NCBI GenBank assembly: GCA_041394285.1
Contig: JAWKIL010000007.1
Coordinates: 248,001 to 312,000 of the forward strand
DNA: 64,000 nt
Source of the DNA: CADEDH01 sp041394285
Lineage (GTDB): Bacteria; Actinomycetota; Acidimicrobiia; Acidimicrobiales; SZUA-35
Direction of reading: 5' to 3'
Shown: in pieces, positions 34,595-43,179 of the stretch
Layout of the letters: every line of letters starts with the position of its first letter
How positions within the stretch are numbered: the stretch's first letter is position 1
Program-made: the position numbers and the translations under genes
Notes under the pieces: generated by a model
What the model saw: only the letters and a program-made list of their open reading frames with translations
The model's database searches: none
Told to the model about the DNA's origin: nothing

Positions 34595-35479
34595 ATGCGG
34601 CTCGCAGTAGCCATGCTCGTACACACCCATCCCGCTCAGTTCGAGCGGTTGGTCCGGCGGCTTCGGCCCGCGGTGGACGAGGTGGTCATCCACGCCAACA
34701 CCGTGGCCGAGAACGTGTACCTGGAGGGGCGTCGCCGTCTGGCCGACGACGATCACGTCCATTTCATCGACGAGCGGTACCGGGTCCGCTGGGGCCAGTA
34801 CAGCGTCGTCGAGGCCTCTCTGGCCTGCCTCCGCCACCTCCGGACCCTGGGGCCTTTCGACCGGGTGCTGCTCATGTCGGGCCAGGACTACCCGGTGCGC
34901 CCCATGCACGAGATCAGGGCCTTCTTCGAAGAGCACCCCGATGAGCAGTTCATGGAGATGTTCCGCCTCGACCAGGCGAACTGGTTCGAGACCCAGGGTG
35001 GTCCGTATGCGCCCATGCGGCGGATCAAGCACTGGCACTTCTTCTACCGGTCGCGGATCCATTGGGACGTTCCGCTCCCCGGCCGCCGCCTGCCCGCCGG
35101 CCTGCTCCCCCACGGCGGCTCCTTCTGGTGGTCGCTCACCGGCGATTGCGTGAACCATGTGCTCGACACCGTCGAGCGCCAGCCGGAGATCGAGCGCTAC
35201 TTCCGGCACACCTTCCTGGCCGACGAGACCTTCTACCAGACGATCGTGGGGAGCTCACCCTTCGCCGACAAGGTGGACCAGGACTTCCGCCGCTACGTCG
35301 ACTGGACCAACCCGAACCCCACGCCGCCCCGCATCCTCGAGATGGAGGACTTCGACAAGGTGGCGGCCTCGACTGCCCTGTTCGCCCGGAAGATGGACCC
35401 CGTCCGCAGCGAGGAGCTGCTGGCCCGCATCGACCGGGAGCTGCTGGCGCACGACGCCAGCGGCCTGTGCAGCTGGTAG
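34595..35479 (+). CDS. GT14 (core-2/I-branching-like) glycosyltransferase
   Basis: Soluble 294-aa protein resembling the beta-1,6-N-acetylglucosaminyltransferase/xylosyltransferase family 14. Key blocks are HTHPAQFERLVRRL, HFIDERYRVRWGQYSVVEA, LLMSGQDYPVRP, GGSFWWSLTGDC and the acidic FLADETFYQTI, the presumed catalytic-base region. Bacterial GT14 proteins usually decorate surface glycans or glycolipids. The ATG has a GGAGGGG site 4 nt upstream. No neighbouring glycan genes are present, so the acceptor cannot be inferred. Confidence 0.82.
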   Translation: MRLAVAMLVHTHPAQFERLVRRLRPAVDEVVIHANTVAENVYLEGRRRLADDDHVHFIDERYRVRWGQYSVVEASLACLRHLRTLGPFDRVLLMSGQDYPVRPMHEIRAFFEEHPDEQFMEMFRLDQANWFETQGGPYAPMRRIKHWHFFYRSRIHWDVPLPGRRLPAGLLPHGGSFWWSLTGDCVNHVLDTVERQPEIERYFRHTFLADETFYQTIVGSSPFADKVDQDFRRYVDWTNPNPTPPRILEMEDFDKVAASTALFARKMDPVRSEELLARIDRELLAHDASGLCSW

Positions 35480-35545
35480 CGCGCCCCGTCCACTGTCACA
35501 GCCTCCGGTTAGGTTGATCGCCAACCCGACCAACGGAGGTCATCC

Positions 35546-36340
35546 ATGCCCCAGTTCACGTCCCATGCTCCCGGCTCACCCTGCTGGGTCGATCTCATGA
35601 GTCCCGATGTCGACGGGTCGAAAGCGTTCTACGGCGCCGTGTTCGGCTGGGACCTGGAAGACCAGCTCGATGACGAGGGCAACCGAATCTATGTGATGGC
35701 CCGCCAGAACGGGCTCAACGTCTGCGGCATCGGGGGCCAGCCCCCGGGTACCGAAGGGATGCCGCCGGTGTGGAACACCTACATCGCCGTGCGCGATCCC
35801 AAGGCCACCGCCGACGCCGTGGCCGCCAACGGCGGCACCGTCGTCATGCCCCCGATGGAGGTCATGAGCGCCGGCGAGATGGGCGTCTTCAGCGACTCCA
35901 CCGGCGCCGTGTTCTCGGTGTGGCGCCCGATCGAGCACATCGGCGCCCAGATCTGCAACGAGCCCGACACCTGGGCCTGGAACGAGTCGATGAGCCGTGA
36001 CATCGCCACCGCTCGGGAGTTCTACGCCAAGGTCTTCGGCTGGACCTACCAGATGATGGACATGGGCGAGATGGGCGAGTACGGCGTCATCGAGGGCGGA
36101 GACAACGGCGGCCTGGGCGGCACCATGGCCATCCCGGCCGAGATGCCCGACATGGTGCCCAACCATTGGGCCGTGTACTTCAGCGTGTCCAGCATGAATG
36201 CCACGCTGGACAAGGTCCGGGCCGCCGGCGGCACCGTGATCGATGGTCCGTTCCCGGCCGAAGGGGTCGGTACCATCGCCATCCTCCACGACCCCGCCGG
36301 GGGCAGCTTCTGCGTGCTGGAGCCGGCGTCGAGCAGCTGA
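35546..36340 (+). CDS. Two-domain VOC/glyoxalase-like protein
   Basis: Protein of 264 aa with two tandem vicinal-oxygen-chelate modules (about 8-130 and 140-262). Each begins with a WVDLMSPD- or WNESMSRD-type strand and a FYGAVFGW or FYAKVFGW helix. The histidine/glutamate metal ligands of true glyoxalase I are not obvious, so a binding or non-enzymatic role is possible. The family is common in actinomycetes as a two-domain protein of about 260 aa. A GGAGG site precedes the ATG. Confidence 0.82.
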   Translation: MPQFTSHAPGSPCWVDLMSPDVDGSKAFYGAVFGWDLEDQLDDEGNRIYVMARQNGLNVCGIGGQPPGTEGMPPVWNTYIAVRDPKATADAVAANGGTVVMPPMEVMSAGEMGVFSDSTGAVFSVWRPIEHIGAQICNEPDTWAWNESMSRDIATAREFYAKVFGWTYQMMDMGEMGEYGVIEGGDNGGLGGTMAIPAEMPDMVPNHWAVYFSVSSMNATLDKVRAAGGTVIDGPFPAEGVGTIAILHDPAGGSFCVLEPASSS

Positions 36341-36419
36341 GCGGCGGGCGGCCCGGGCCTCCGGCGATTCGGGACCTTGGGCCCTAGGGCCAGGGCCACG
36401 GCGTGGATAGGTTCCCGCC

Positions 36420-37496
36420 GTGGCCCAACTCTCCCGTCCCGCCCCGGCAGAGGGCGACCGCTCACTGGCGCCCATTCGAGCCATGATCCCCGACACCTGC
36501 TTCACCCGCTCGCGGATGCGCAGCTCGATCGGTGTGGCTCAGGACGTCGTGCTGTACGCCGTCGCCCTGGGCGCCCTGGTGTTCGCCCATCAGTGGTGGC
36601 TGATCGTGCCCCTCGAGCTGCTGGCCGGCCTGGCCGTGTCGGGTCTGTTCGTGCTGGGTCACGACGCCGCCCACCAGGCACTGTTCGACAGTCGCCGGGT
36701 CAACACCAACGTGGCCCGGATGCTGTTCCTCCCGTCGCTCCACGTGCAGGAGGCGTGGGTGGTGGGCCACAACCGGGTGCACCACGGCTTCACCACCCGA
36801 CAGGGCATGGATTTCGTGTGGCATCCGCTCACCCCGCCCGAGTACCAGCGGCTGAGCCGGGTGGGCCGCCTCCGCCACCGTCTCGAGTGGTCGTGGCTGG
36901 GGTGCGGTGCCTACTACCTGCGCGAGGTCTGGTGGAACAAGATGATCCGCTTCGACCCGCCACCGAAGCACGCCGCCGCCGTCCGCACCGACTTCCGGTT
37001 GGTGTCGGCCTGGATGGTGCTGACACTGGGCGGCTCGGCGGCGCTGGGATGGTGGGTCCGCGGCTCGTTGCTGTGGGCCATCCTGCTGCCGATCGAGCTG
37101 GTGGTGGTGCCGTTCCTGCTCTTCAGCGGGGTGATCGGCTGGGTGGTGTACCTGCACCACGTGGGGCCCGAGATCCGCTGGTGGACGAGCGCCGAATGGA
37201 CCCGGCGCCGGGCCCAGACCGAATCCACCACGATCCTGCGCGCACCCTGGTACCTCAACCTGTTCCTCCACCACATCTTCGTCCACGTGCCCCATCACGT
37301 CGACGCGAGGATCCCGTGGTACCGGCTGCCCCGGGCGGCGGAAGCGATCAAGGCCGAGCTGGGAGCGACGGTAACCGACACCCGCCTCCGGCTGCGCGAC
37401 TACCTGCACACCACCCGGGTGTGCAAGCTCTACGACTTCGACGCCGGCCGCTGGCTGGGGTACGGCGAGGCGGGGAGCGCCTCCTCGGTGGCCTGA
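36420..37496 (+). CDS. Membrane fatty acid desaturase
   Basis: Integral membrane di-iron desaturase/hydroxylase, 358 aa. The three histidine boxes are HDAAH (81-85), HNRVHH (117-122) and HHIFVHVPHH (284-293). Four hydrophobic segments flank them (about 42-58, 62-80, 190-205, 215-245). It would introduce a double bond into lipid acyl chains or modify a carotenoid-like substrate. The GTG at 36420 lies 6 nt after a TAGGTT box and may be translated leaderless; an ATG at 36483 in the same frame is an alternative start. Confidence 0.87.
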   Translation: MAQLSRPAPAEGDRSLAPIRAMIPDTCFTRSRMRSSIGVAQDVVLYAVALGALVFAHQWWLIVPLELLAGLAVSGLFVLGHDAAHQALFDSRRVNTNVARMLFLPSLHVQEAWVVGHNRVHHGFTTRQGMDFVWHPLTPPEYQRLSRVGRLRHRLEWSWLGCGAYYLREVWWNKMIRFDPPPKHAAAVRTDFRLVSAWMVLTLGGSAALGWWVRGSLLWAILLPIELVVVPFLLFSGVIGWVVYLHHVGPEIRWWTSAEWTRRRAQTESTTILRAPWYLNLFLHHIFVHVPHHVDARIPWYRLPRAAEAIKAELGATVTDTRLRLRDYLHTTRVCKLYDFDAGRWLGYGEAGSASSVA

Positions 37497-37508
37497 TTCG
37501 TCCTCGGC

Positions 37509-38282
37509 TCAGATCCGGGGCGCTGGGCCCGGGAAGAAGGGCTCCAGCTCCGGATCGGCCCACGAGCGGAAGGGAAAGGCCCAGGCGATGTCGAGGTAGA
37601 GATCGTAGAGATCGTCGGCTCGCCAACATTCCACAGTGGCCCGCACCGCCGTGCCCGTGGCCCGGCTCTGGCCGGCGGGAACGGCCAGCTCCACCAGGCC
37701 GATCACCTCGGTGCCGTCGAGCCGGACGGTCACCCTGGTGCCGCTGTCGGCCCTACCCTCCACCACCGTGCGCACGTCGCCCGGGCGCAGGGGGGTGATC
37801 CGGGCCTCGCCCGGCTCCGGCGCCTCGATGAAGGGGAGCCAGCTCTCCGGGTCGCCCCCGGCGGCCTCGAAGCGCTCCGCCAGGTACGTCGGGAGCAGGG
37901 GATAGGGGAGCAGGCGGGCCCGGCACAGGCTCACCGCGGCGTCGAGGAGGGCCGACCACGCCGGGTGATGGCGAAGTTCACTGCTCGGCCCGAACAAGCG
38001 CAACGCCAGGCGGTCGGCGCCGTACGCGGCCCATGGACCGGCCGGGAGGCAGGCATCGGCCAGGCGGTCGAGGAACGCCCTGGGCTCGGTGCCGGCCTCC
38101 GCCGCCAGCGGGCGCACGCAGGAGGCGGCGACGGCCGTCTCGTCGTCTTCGCTGGCGGCCGGATTCCAGTCGTGCCGGCCCACCCGCTCGGCCAGCGCCG
38201 CCAGGTGGGGCCTGAGCGACGGCGGACGCCGGGGTACCGCGCCGCGCTCATCGCTGCCGCCCTCGGGTATCGGCGTCCCCAT
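37509..38282 (-). CDS. Hypothetical protein
   Basis: I do not recognise this 257-aa protein. It is soluble, without signal peptide or membrane segment. The middle (LLPYPLLPTYLAERFEAAGGDPESWLPF) is helical in character and the C-terminal half (residues about 160-235) looks like a beta-rich domain ending in an aromatic, acidic tail. The ATG at 38282 is preceded by GAGAGGAA; an upstream GTG at 38330 has no ribosome site. It converges with the desaturase gene across 12 bp. Codon use is like its neighbours, so it is probably a real gene. Confidence 0.6.
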   Translation of the reverse strand: MGTPIPEGGSDERGAVPRRPPSLRPHLAALAERVGRHDWNPAASEDDETAVAASCVRPLAAEAGTEPRAFLDRLADACLPAGPWAAYGADRLALRLFGPSSELRHHPAWSALLDAAVSLCRARLLPYPLLPTYLAERFEAAGGDPESWLPFIEAPEPGEARITPLRPGDVRTVVEGRADSGTRVTVRLDGTEVIGLVELAVPAGQSRATGTAVRATVECWRADDLYDLYLDIAWAFPFRSWADPELEPFFPGPAPRI

Positions 38283-38434
38283 CGCCCTGTTCCTCTCGTC
38301 GTCCCTATGCCCGCACGGTGACGATGGCACCCGGCGCGTAACCGCTTCGCAACCGTTCTACCAGCGCAAACGTAGCGCCGCGTCATAGCGGCATCAGGGG
38401 CCAGGGCCGAGCTCAGCTCGCCGCCGGCGACCGG

Positions 38435-38749
38435 TCAGGCGAGGTGGAAGTGCTCGGTCAGGCCGCTGATCTCGAACAGGCGGCTGACGGCCCGGCTCGG
38501 TGCGCTCAGCACGAGCCGCTGTCCCCGTTCCTCCAGGGCGGTGTGGGCCGAGATCAGCACCCGGAGACCCGACGAGTCGATGAAGGCGACGCCCGGCAGC
38601 TCCACGTGCACGTCGGCCGAGGGGCCGAGGGCCAACAGGGCGGCGTCGAGATCGGGGGCGGTGTACGAGTCGATGTCGCCACTCAGCACGAGATGCCGGG
38701 GGTCCTCTTCGGAGGGGGTGATCGTGAGGCGGCTGGTACTGGACTCCAT
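38435..38749 (-). CDS. STAS domain protein (anti-sigma factor antagonist-like)
   Basis: Small 104-aa single STAS domain. The conserved loop FIDSSGLRVLISAH holds the serine that is phosphorylated in SpoIIAA/RsbV-type antagonists. It would bind an anti-sigma kinase and release a sigma factor or act in a stressosome-like switch. No kinase partner lies nearby in the window. It is divergent from the PAS-MCP protein gene with 121 bp between starts. Confidence 0.88.
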   Translation of the reverse strand: MESSTSRLTITPSEEDPRHLVLSGDIDSYTAPDLDAALLALGPSADVHVELPGVAFIDSSGLRVLISAHTALEERGQRLVLSAPSRAVSRLFEISGLTEHFHLA

Positions 38750-38870
38750 GGCCGCCTGACACTAGCCGACCAGGGCGCCGATCGTGAGCCCGGGGGACCG
38801 GAGTCACCTCGCTGGAGGCCGGTGGCCCGTTGCCTAACTATCGGGCCGGCGATGCCGATTGGTGCCATCG

Positions 38871-39809
38871 ATGGTCCTGTTCCGCCGCCGTTCCGCTGTC
38901 GAGACGCCGCCTGCACCGGCGGCGGGATCATGGCCGGTCGACGGCCGGGAGGAGAGTGACGTCGATCTGGCAACCCTGTTGGATCTGCTGCCCGAGATGA
39001 TCTGCCAGTTCCGTCTGGACGGCACGCTGGTGTGGATGAACCTGGCCTATGCCGCCCAGCACGGCCGGACCCGGGCCGATCTCGTGGGCACCCGCTTCAT
39101 CGACCTGATCGACCCGGCCTCCCGGAGCGCAGTGGCCAACAACCTTCGCCTACTGGCGAGGCTCACGCCTCAGAATCCCTTGACCGTGAACGAGCACTCG
39201 GTGCGCGGTCCCGACGGCGGCGACCGGTGGCAGCAGTGGGTGGACCGGGCCATCTTCGATCACGGCGGTGCCATCAGCACGATCGTGTCGATCGGCCGCG
39301 ACGTCACCGTGCGCTACGAGCAGGGTCGCACGATCGACGCCCAGGCCGCCCGCCTGCTCGACCAGGCCTCCAGCTTGTCGTTGCTCACCAGTGACGCCCG
39401 CAGCGGCGGCCTGATGGGCCGGCTCGACGAGGCCATCGCCCTGGTGGACGAGCTGAACGGCCGGCTGGGTGACATCAAGGCCATGTCGCAGACGATCGGC
39501 CGGGTGTCGGGCCAGACCAACCTGCTGGCCCTGAACGCCACGATCGAAGCGGCCCGGGCCGGCCAGCACGGCAAGGGCTTCTCGGTGGTGGCCGGTGAGG
39601 TGAAGACCCTGGCGGGCGAGACGAAGGCCTCGGTGGACGCCATCGATCAGCTGGCCCGGCAGCTCACCAGCGACGTCGACCGGTTGGGCCAGGTGATCTC
39701 GGCCGTCACGTCGGTGTCGGAACACGTGGCCACCGCCGTGCAGGATCTGACCGAGATCTCCACCGCGCTCCGGGATCTTGCTCGCTCCTCGGCCGAGGGC
39801 GCGGCGTGA
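38871..39809 (+). CDS. Soluble PAS-MCP signalling protein
   Basis: Cytoplasmic receptor-like protein of 312 aa. Residues about 30-155 form a PAS domain (LLDLLPEMICQFRLDGTLVWMN). Residues about 180-312 form a short methyl-accepting-type coiled coil with the conserved tip GQTNLLALNATIEAARAGQ...GKGFSVVAGEVKTLAGETK. There is no transmembrane segment and no HAMP domain. Such short forms can act with CheW/CheA elsewhere or in non-chemotactic signalling. The ATG at 38871 has no strong ribosome site; a TTG four codons earlier is possible. Confidence 0.82.
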   Translation: MVLFRRRSAVETPPAPAAGSWPVDGREESDVDLATLLDLLPEMICQFRLDGTLVWMNLAYAAQHGRTRADLVGTRFIDLIDPASRSAVANNLRLLARLTPQNPLTVNEHSVRGPDGGDRWQQWVDRAIFDHGGAISTIVSIGRDVTVRYEQGRTIDAQAARLLDQASSLSLLTSDARSGGLMGRLDEAIALVDELNGRLGDIKAMSQTIGRVSGQTNLLALNATIEAARAGQHGKGFSVVAGEVKTLAGETKASVDAIDQLARQLTSDVDRLGQVISAVTSVSEHVATAVQDLTEISTALRDLARSSAEGAA

Positions 39810-39869
39810 GGCCGGTGGTGGCGGGCCGGCCCTGGTAGAGCGGGGCCTGCCCGGGTAGTGTTGTCCGTG

Positions 39870-40127
39870 ATGGCAACGACCGATGTCGCCGAGCTACGAG
39901 CCGCCGGGCGCTGGCCCGAGGTGTGGGCGGCGGTGATGGCCAGCGGCGGTATCGACGCCGTGTACGAGCTGGCGGCCACGATGACCGACGACGAGATCGA
40001 AGCCGATCTGCGGGCCCGCCAGGAGCAGGCCCGGCTCTGCGCCAGCCCCGGGGCCCGTCGGGGTCGGGTTGCGGCCCAGCGCTCGGTGCTGGAGCACGTC
40101 GCCTCCCAACTGCCCCACAGCGCCTGA
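39870..40127 (+). CDS. Small hypothetical protein
   Basis: An 85-aa, helix-rich soluble protein that I do not recognise. The acidic middle (TMTDDEIEADLRARQEQ) is followed by a basic tail. A TAGTGT box at 39856-39861 lies 5-8 nt before a GTG (39867) and the ATG (39870), so a leaderless mRNA starting at either codon is likely. It precedes another hypothetical gene after 21 nt, which may be co-transcribed. Confidence 0.55.
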   Translation: MATTDVAELRAAGRWPEVWAAVMASGGIDAVYELAATMTDDEIEADLRARQEQARLCASPGARRGRVAAQRSVLEHVASQLPHSA

Positions 40128-40148
40128 ACCGGCCCGGACCGCGCCGCC

Positions 40149-40523
40149 GTGACCGCCGATGACGAGGAGCTGCCCGTGCCCGAGCGCCTCCCGGTGGGGC
40201 CGCCGCCGCCCCGGGTGGTGGAGCCGAGCAGCGGGTACTACAAGACGGTGCACGGCGAGCTCACCGATGACGGTCGCCCGTCGTTCCACGATTTCATGGC
40301 GATGGACCATCCCGGGATCGTCCACGCCTTCGCCCGCTGGTTCGACGAGCTGCCCCTGGTGCTGACCGACTACCCGGCCTACCGCCAGTTCGAGGCGGTC
40401 ACCCGCTTCGGGTCGTACCGCTACCTCGTGGTGGGATGGTTGGCCCCCGACGACACCGTGGTCCTGGTCGACATCGTGTTCGACTGGCTCGACCGCCTAC
40501 CCGAGCCGCCCGCCGGCCGTTGA
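40149..40523 (+). CDS. Hypothetical protein
   Basis: Soluble 124-aa protein beginning at a GTG. A proline-rich N-terminus leads to YYKTVHGELTDDGRPSFHDFMAMDHPG, then an aromatic, beta-rich C-terminus (RYLVVGWLAPDDTVVLVDIVFDWL). I cannot name the family. Coding character is good and the gene follows the 85-aa protein gene closely. It ends 28 bp before a convergent gene with a small hairpin between. Confidence 0.55.
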   Translation: MTADDEELPVPERLPVGPPPPRVVEPSSGYYKTVHGELTDDGRPSFHDFMAMDHPGIVHAFARWFDELPLVLTDYPAYRQFEAVTRFGSYRYLVVGWLAPDDTVVLVDIVFDWLDRLPEPPAGR

Positions 40524-40528
40524 GGGCA

Positions 40529-40542
40529 CCGCCCCCGGGCGG
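40529..40542. terminator. Small GC hairpin between convergent genes
   Basis: The palindrome CCGCCC-CC-GGGCGG lies between the stops at 40523 and 40552. As the middle bases cannot pair in a tight loop, the real stem is about 5 bp. Weak candidate. Confidence 0.35.
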
Positions 40543-40551
40543 CGGGACACC

Positions 40552-41787
40552 TCAGGTGCGGGCGGCCAGGATCTCCACGTCGGCCAGGAGCTGGGCCACC
40601 CGGCGGTGCCAGGTGGACTTGTATCGGCGAATCGGCCGGTCGAGGCGGCGCAGCGCGGCCACCGCCACCAGCCACGGCAGAGCCGCCGGGGCGGGGCCGT
40701 ATCCCTCCTCCAGGCCGGCCAGGGCGGCATCGACCGCCGCGAGATCGCCCGGTCGCCCGGCCAGCAGGTTGGTGGCATAGGTGGCCAGGTCCTGTCCGTG
40801 CGGCGCCAGGCACAGGGTGTCGGTGTCGACCAGCCCCAGCTGGCCCCGGGGTCGGGCCACGAGCTGCCCGGCGTTGAAATCGCCGTGGGTCAGGCGGAGC
40901 GGAGCGGTGGCGACCGGCCCCGCCACGGCGCCCGCCGCCAGCCCGGTGGCCACCCGCTCGACCCTCGCCCCCAGCTCGGGGGCGGCGTGGGCCACGAGGC
41001 GCCGGACGGGAACGGTGGCCGACAGCAGATCGGGCGGCTCGACCCGGGGCACGGGCCAGCGGGCGCCGGGGTCGTCCCCGCCGGCCGCAACGATGCGACC
41101 CACCAGAGCGCCAGCGGCGGCGGCCTGGGCCAGCGCATCGGGAGGGCCCAAGGGGCGGCCGGCCAGCAGCTCCTGCACATAGACACCGGCCCGCTCGTCG
41201 ACGGCCAGCACCTCGGGCGTTCTCACCACCGGGCGGAGAAGGTCGAGGTACTGCACGCCGGCTCGCAGGCGCTCGGACTCGGCCTCCATCTTGACCACCA
41301 CGTCGCCACTGGCGAGCACCGCCCGCTGCTGGGGCATCCAGGCCAGCCGCCGCCACGGGCCGGTGGGTCGCCCGGCGCCGGGCGGTAGATGGCCCCCCGG
41401 ATCGCACGCCAGGCCAGGCAGGCCGGGATCGAAGGGATACCAGGCCACCGTCGTTCCAGCCGCGTCGGTCGCCGGTCGAACCACCCCTGCCGCCTCCAGC
41501 AGGGACACAGCGTCGGCCGGGGGCGAGGTGCCGAAACGGCCGGCGGCGTCGAGCGGGGAGGCATCCCACGACCGGCGGCCCCGGGACACCACCACGTCGG
41601 TGGCCGTGGGGCCGGTCTCGGCCCGGTACCAGGCCAGCAGGGACCGGCCCACCTCGTGCTCGAGGTAGCGCAGCCGCAGCCGGGGCGGTTCGGCTCCCGG
41701 GGCCAGGCTGGGCGCCAGCAACCCGGCGACGGCGACCGGATCGGTCAGGCCCACGGGTCCGAGGTCGGGGTCGGGAGGGAGCTCCAT
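40552..41787 (-). CDS. APH-like kinase / aminoglycoside phosphotransferase family
   Basis: Protein-kinase-like phosphotransferase of 411 aa. The catalytic loop is LTHGDFNAGQL (HGDxxxxN) and the metal-binding aspartate is in LGLVDTDTL. The N-terminal part contains two regions rich in Arg, Gly and Pro and the ATP lysine is likely in VVVKMEAES. The family includes antibiotic kinases and many metabolic small-molecule kinases; resistance should not be assumed. The ATG at 41787 was chosen, though no strong ribosome site is visible; a TTG at 41859 is possible. Confidence 0.78.
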   Translation of the reverse strand: MELPPDPDLGPVGLTDPVAVAGLLAPSLAPGAEPPRLRLRYLEHEVGRSLLAWYRAETGPTATDVVVSRGRRSWDASPLDAAGRFGTSPPADAVSLLEAAGVVRPATDAAGTTVAWYPFDPGLPGLACDPGGHLPPGAGRPTGPWRRLAWMPQQRAVLASGDVVVKMEAESERLRAGVQYLDLLRPVVRTPEVLAVDERAGVYVQELLAGRPLGPPDALAQAAAAGALVGRIVAAGGDDPGARWPVPRVEPPDLLSATVPVRRLVAHAAPELGARVERVATGLAAGAVAGPVATAPLRLTHGDFNAGQLVARPRGQLGLVDTDTLCLAPHGQDLATYATNLLAGRPGDLAAVDAALAGLEEGYGPAPAALPWLVAVAALRRLDRPIRRYKSTWHRRVAQLLADVEILAART

Positions 41788-41912
41788 GGGGGGTTCGGTG
41801 CGGTGGATCTCGGGCGAGCCGGGCTGCCGCCCTCCCCGTGGGGTTTGGGCGGGCGGCAACCCTCGCCTTCAGGTCGCCTGGAGGGGTCCCGATGGTTGCC
41901 GCTGCGGGTGGA

Positions 41913-42284
41913 TCAACTCACGTGGAGCAGATCGACGACGAAGATGAGGGTCTCGTTGGGGGCGATGACGCCGCCGGCACCGCGGGCGCCGTAGCCCATG
42001 TGGGGCGGGATGTGCAGGGTGCGGCGTCCGCCGACCTTCATCCCGGCCACGCCGGCGTCCCACCCTTCGATCACCTGGCCGGCACCGAGGCCGAACTGGA
42101 GGGGGTCGTTGCGATCCCACGAGGCGTCGAACTGCTGCCCGGTGGACCACGACACGCCGACGTAGTGCACGGTGACAGTGGTGCCGGGCGTGGCCTCGGC
42201 CCCGCTGCCCACCACATCGTCGATCGTGACCAGATCGGCGGGGGGTGGGGTGTCGGGCACGGTGATGACGGGCTTGTCTGCCAT
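41913..42284 (-). CDS. FKBP-type peptidyl-prolyl cis-trans isomerase
   Basis: Single FKBP domain, 123 aa, cytosolic (no signal peptide). Typical blocks are VTVHYVGVSWSTGQQFDASWDR, QFGLGAGQVIEGWDAGVAGMKVGGRR and the active-site aromatic strand IPPHMGYGARGAGGVIAPNETLIFVVDLL. The start is ATG 42284, or a GTG one codon earlier. It assists protein folding and has no evident tie to its neighbours. Confidence 0.93.
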   Translation of the reverse strand: MADKPVITVPDTPPPADLVTIDDVVGSGAEATPGTTVTVHYVGVSWSTGQQFDASWDRNDPLQFGLGAGQVIEGWDAGVAGMKVGGRRTLHIPPHMGYGARGAGGVIAPNETLIFVVDLLHVS

Positions 42285-42336
42285 CACGCCACCCTATCGG
42301 CGGGCGTCGGGCCGCCCGGTGCCTGCGGCCTGATGG

Positions 42337-42846
42337 TCAGTCCCCGGTGAGGGGACGGAGCTCGATGACGGGGATGATCCGGCTGGTGCGTCGCTGGTAG
42401 TCACCGAAGTTCGAGACCTTGCGGGCGCAGATCTCGAAGATGCGGTCCCGTTCGTCGCCCTGGAGCACGACGGCTTCGGCCTCGTAGGTGTCGGGGCCGA
42501 GCTCCACGGTGACGGTGGGGTTGGCCACCAGGTTGTGGTACCAGGCCGGGTTCTCGGGCCGCCCGCCCAGGGAGGCCAGGATGAAGGTCCTGCCCTCGGT
42601 ACGCACGTAGCCGAGCGGCACCGTTCGCCGCTTCCCCGACCGGGCACCGGTCGTGGTGAGCAGGAGGAAGCGGCCGACGGCGAGGTCGCCGGGGAGCTGG
42701 CCGCCGTTGGCCCGGTAGGCGTCGATCAGCGAGGTGTTGAACGACTCGGTGACGGGCCCCACGCCGGTGGCCTGGATCTCGGCCGCCATGGCGTCGATGC
42801 TGGCCAGCGCGAGCGGCGGGTCGGTTGGGGAATCGGTGTCGGCCAT
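42337..42846 (-). CDS. Deazaflavin-dependent nitroreductase-family oxidoreductase (DDN-like)
   Basis: Split-barrel F420-binding protein, 169 aa. The blocks RFLLLTTTGARSGKRRTVPLGYV and LASLGGRPENPAWYHNLVANPTVTVEL are diagnostic of the DDN family, which uses reduced F420 to reduce quinones or nitro compounds. The ATG at 42846 begins the conserved N-terminal helix; an in-frame start 12 codons upstream is possible. Its presence supports an F420-producing actinomycete. Confidence 0.9.
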   Translation of the reverse strand: MADTDSPTDPPLALASIDAMAAEIQATGVGPVTESFNTSLIDAYRANGGQLPGDLAVGRFLLLTTTGARSGKRRTVPLGYVRTEGRTFILASLGGRPENPAWYHNLVANPTVTVELGPDTYEAEAVVLQGDERDRIFEICARKVSNFGDYQRRTSRIIPVIELRPLTGD

Positions 42847-43179
42847 GCCGCACCCTATGTCGGCCGACCCCGGGCGCTCCACCTCGGGGCGCTGGATCCC
42901 ACCCCCTCACGCTCCGTGACCGGAGCGGACGGAGGTACTACGACCAAAGGGCAGTACCGGTACGACCAAAGGGCAATGGCGGTACGACCGGCGAACCTCC
43001 ACCCTCAACCGGTATCGAACTGACGCCGATCCCGAGGCGGCGGGCGCCGAGGCCGAAGCCCGGCCTGGTCCCGACGACCCATGCCCTCGGTGAACGTCCC
43101 GCGCCGGGCTTTTGGCGGGCCACCGCCGAGCCGGTACTCTCTCCCGCTGGGCGCAGCGCGCCCGCGGAAAGGAGGCGAC
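42847..43179. other. Regulatory gap upstream of the SARP-type gene
   Basis: This 333-bp gap between divergent genes holds the 22-bp tandem repeats at 42939-42991 and the AAAGGAGG ribosome site of the next gene at 43168-43175. I see no gene in it; reading frames that cross it have no family similarity. No consensus -35/-10 pair is evident. Confidence 0.5.
42939..42991. repeat. 22-bp direct repeats upstream of SARP gene
   Basis: Two full 22-bp units (42939-42960 and 42961-42982) and a 9-bp partial third start with TACGACC at 42939, 42961 and 42983, exactly two helical turns apart. The first fourteen or so bases (TACGACCAAAGGGCA) are identical in the full units. Exact 22-bp phasing is how SARP proteins recognise DNA, so this may be an autoregulatory site. 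Confidence 0.7.

Noticed and set aside
40552..41787. Antibiotic resistance call for the APH-like kinase
   Set aside because: The catalytic motifs are shared by many metabolic kinases and there is no resistance context.
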